A stretch of DNA of 7,126 nucleotides from Planctomycetaceae bacterium (GTDB taxonomy: Bacteria; Planctomycetota; Planctomycetia; Pirellulales; Thermoguttaceae). Under the pieces are notes generated by a model. The model was not told the origin of the DNA. It did not search any database and was given only the letters and a program-made list of their open reading frames with translations. The DNA is taken from the NCBI GenBank assembly GCA_031267635.1, contig JAIRYX010000176.1, positions 1 through 7,126 on the forward strand, in the 5' to 3' direction. Shown here in pieces: positions 6,407 to 7,126 of the stretch (the first letter of the stretch is position 1; every line of letters begins with the position of its first letter). A program made the translations under genes and the position numbers.

Positions 6407-6982
6407 ATGTCATCAAAAATATTATCTCCCGCTGTGATGCGAGTGGAAGAGTTGGCTCATACGCACGTTGCCGATTGTTATCAGTGTGGAAAATGTTCCG
6501 CCGGATGTCCGATGGCGGATCAAATGGACGTGATTCCGAGCGGAATTATGCGGCTGGTGCAAATCGGCGAAGTCGAGAAAGCGGCGAAAACGTCCGCCGT
6601 GTGGCAATGTTTGGCATGCCAAACCTGTTCGACGCGGTGTCCGAAATCGGTGTTGGTTGCCGATGTGCTCGACTCGCTCAAGCAAATCGCAGTCGAGAAA
6701 AATATTGTGCATCCGAAAGCCCGCCGCACAGCGATTTTTCAAAAAACATTCATCAATACCGTGCGCCGCAACGGTCGCCTGAACGAATTGGAGCTGACCG
6801 GCTTTTTTAAAATATTCGGCTTTTTCAACGATTACAGTATCCCAAAACTAATGGCGGACGGCAATCTTGCTCTGCCAATGATTCTGCGGAATAAACTTCA
6901 TTTCAAACCCGGCTCGCCGGTCAAAGATAAAGCGGTCGTGAAGAGAATTTTTGAGAAGTGTTTTGAGGAAACGGAAAAATGA
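6407..6982 (+). CDS. hdrC: HdrC-like protein, 4Fe-4S dicluster (heterodisulfide reductase subunit C family)
   Basis: This encodes 191 residues, a normal length for HdrC-family proteins. Two ferredoxin-like motifs are complete: Cys24-xx-Cys27-xx-Cys30-xxx-Cys34-Pro and Cys68-xx-Cys71-xx-Cys74-xxx-Cys78-Pro, giving ligands for two [4Fe-4S] clusters. The N-terminal half carries the motifs (CYQCGKCSAGCP, CLACQTCSTRCP); the second half is basic and helical without membrane segments, so a cytoplasmic or peripheral electron-transfer subunit is expected. In the family HdrC passes electrons between a flavin subunit (HdrA) or a membrane partner and HdrB, which has the CCG cysteine motifs. In bacteria lacking coenzymes M and B the substrate is uncertain. 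No clear Shine-Dalgarno site precedes the ATG at 6407; this start gives the usual N-terminal length. The stop overlaps an ATG (ATGA), as before a coupled hdrB, but that frame ends after four codons and no HdrB is seen before the window ends. The gene symbol denotes family, not a proven methanogen-type role. Confidence 0.88.
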   Translation: MSSKILSPAVMRVEELAHTHVADCYQCGKCSAGCPMADQMDVIPSGIMRLVQIGEVEKAAKTSAVWQCLACQTCSTRCPKSVLVADVLDSLKQIAVEKNIVHPKARRTAIFQKTFINTVRRNGRLNELELTGFFKIFGFFNDYSIPKLMADGNLALPMILRNKLHFKPGSPVKDKAVVKRIFEKCFEETEK

Positions 6983-7025
6983 ACGCAACATAGCATTTTT
7001 ATACGAAACCGATATTTTTCTCTAC

Positions 7026-7030
7026 GAGGA
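7026..7030 (+). promoter_or_regulatory. Ribosome binding site of the Rpn-family gene
   Basis: GAGGA ends four bases before the ATG at 7035. It supports that start, after which the family-typical N-terminus begins at once. Confidence 0.6.
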
Positions 7031-7034
7031 ACTC

Positions 7035-7126
7035 ATGCCTCATTATCTTGATCCCAAAAACGATTTAACATTTAAGAAAGTGTTTGGCGAACATAAGCAT
7101 TTATGTATCAGTTTGCTGAATAGCAT
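7035..7126 (+). CDS. Rpn-family PD-(D/E)XK nuclease / putative transposase, N-terminal fragment
   Basis: Thirty complete codons are visible before the right edge. The segment LDPKNDLTFKKVFGEH followed by LCISLLNS is the characteristic start of the Rpn (recombination-promoting nuclease, 'PD-(D/E)XK nuclease family transposase') proteins, which are about 250-330 residues long and often present in many copies per genome. Members related to E. coli RpnA are DNA endonucleases that promote RecA-independent recombination. The catalytic residues lie beyond the window, so activity cannot be judged. It starts 52 bases after the hdrC-like gene on the same strand, in a position where hdrB would be expected. 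It may be read from the hdrC promoter. Confidence 0.82.
   Translation, partial: MPHYLDPKNDLTFKKVFGEHKHLCISLLNS

Noticed and set aside
6422..6742. Minus-strand open frames opposite the hdrC-like gene
   Set aside because: The sense strand carries two perfect iron-sulfur motifs, so the antisense frames (His/Arg-rich) are by-products of its codon use.

Overview
The window looks like chromosomal DNA from a member of the Planctomycetota. Two independent family signatures point there. One is a very large protein whose N-terminus carries the planctomycete LEPR-XLL-type motif (here LEDRQMLS). The other is a DUF1559 prepilin-like protein with the FTLVELLVVIAIIGILIALLLPAVQAAREAARR-type N-terminus and a C-terminal H-X9-DG motif, a family hugely expanded in this phylum. 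The DNA is fairly AT-rich between genes, and a gene of the Rpn/PD-(D/E)XK family sits at the right edge. I infer a low-GC, possibly host-associated planctomycete; the genus cannot be told from the sequence.

Layout. Positions 1-4225 (minus strand) are one uninterrupted reading frame of 1408 codons, cut by the left edge. I checked it triplet by triplet and found no stop or frameshift. It encodes a modular surface or secreted protein: LEPR-type N-terminus, first beta-helix, a 'choice-of-anchor Q'-like closer, a cadherin/Big-like domain, second beta-helix, a second closer, two fibronectin type III domains, a CSLREA-like segment, and a third beta-helix that runs off the edge. A 291-bp gap (4226-4516) holds its ribosome binding site, a candidate promoter and a cluster of AGGGAC repeats. 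Positions 4517-5671 (minus) encode the DUF1559 protein.

Positions 5672-6406 are a 735-bp AT-rich divergent intergenic region without a credible gene. It contains several inverted repeats, a run of roughly helically phased A/T tracts, and a good sigma-70-like promoter reading rightward whose -35 box lies inside a perfect palindrome. Positions 6407-6982 (plus) encode an HdrC-like protein with two [4Fe-4S] motifs. At 7035 (plus) an Rpn-family/PD-(D/E)XK 'transposase' gene begins and runs off the right edge.

How the parts relate. The two minus-strand genes probably concern the cell surface: a pseudopilin-like protein and a giant beta-helical protein. They may be co-transcribed or separately promoted. 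The HdrC-like gene belongs to electron transfer and would be expected to have an HdrB partner. What follows it here is a four-codon ATGA-overlapping remnant-like ORF and then the mobile-type gene. No CRISPR array, tRNA, rRNA or classical terminator was seen. The strongest points for a second look are the layered palindromes around the hdrC promoter, the apparent loss or displacement of hdrB, and the domain architecture of the giant protein.
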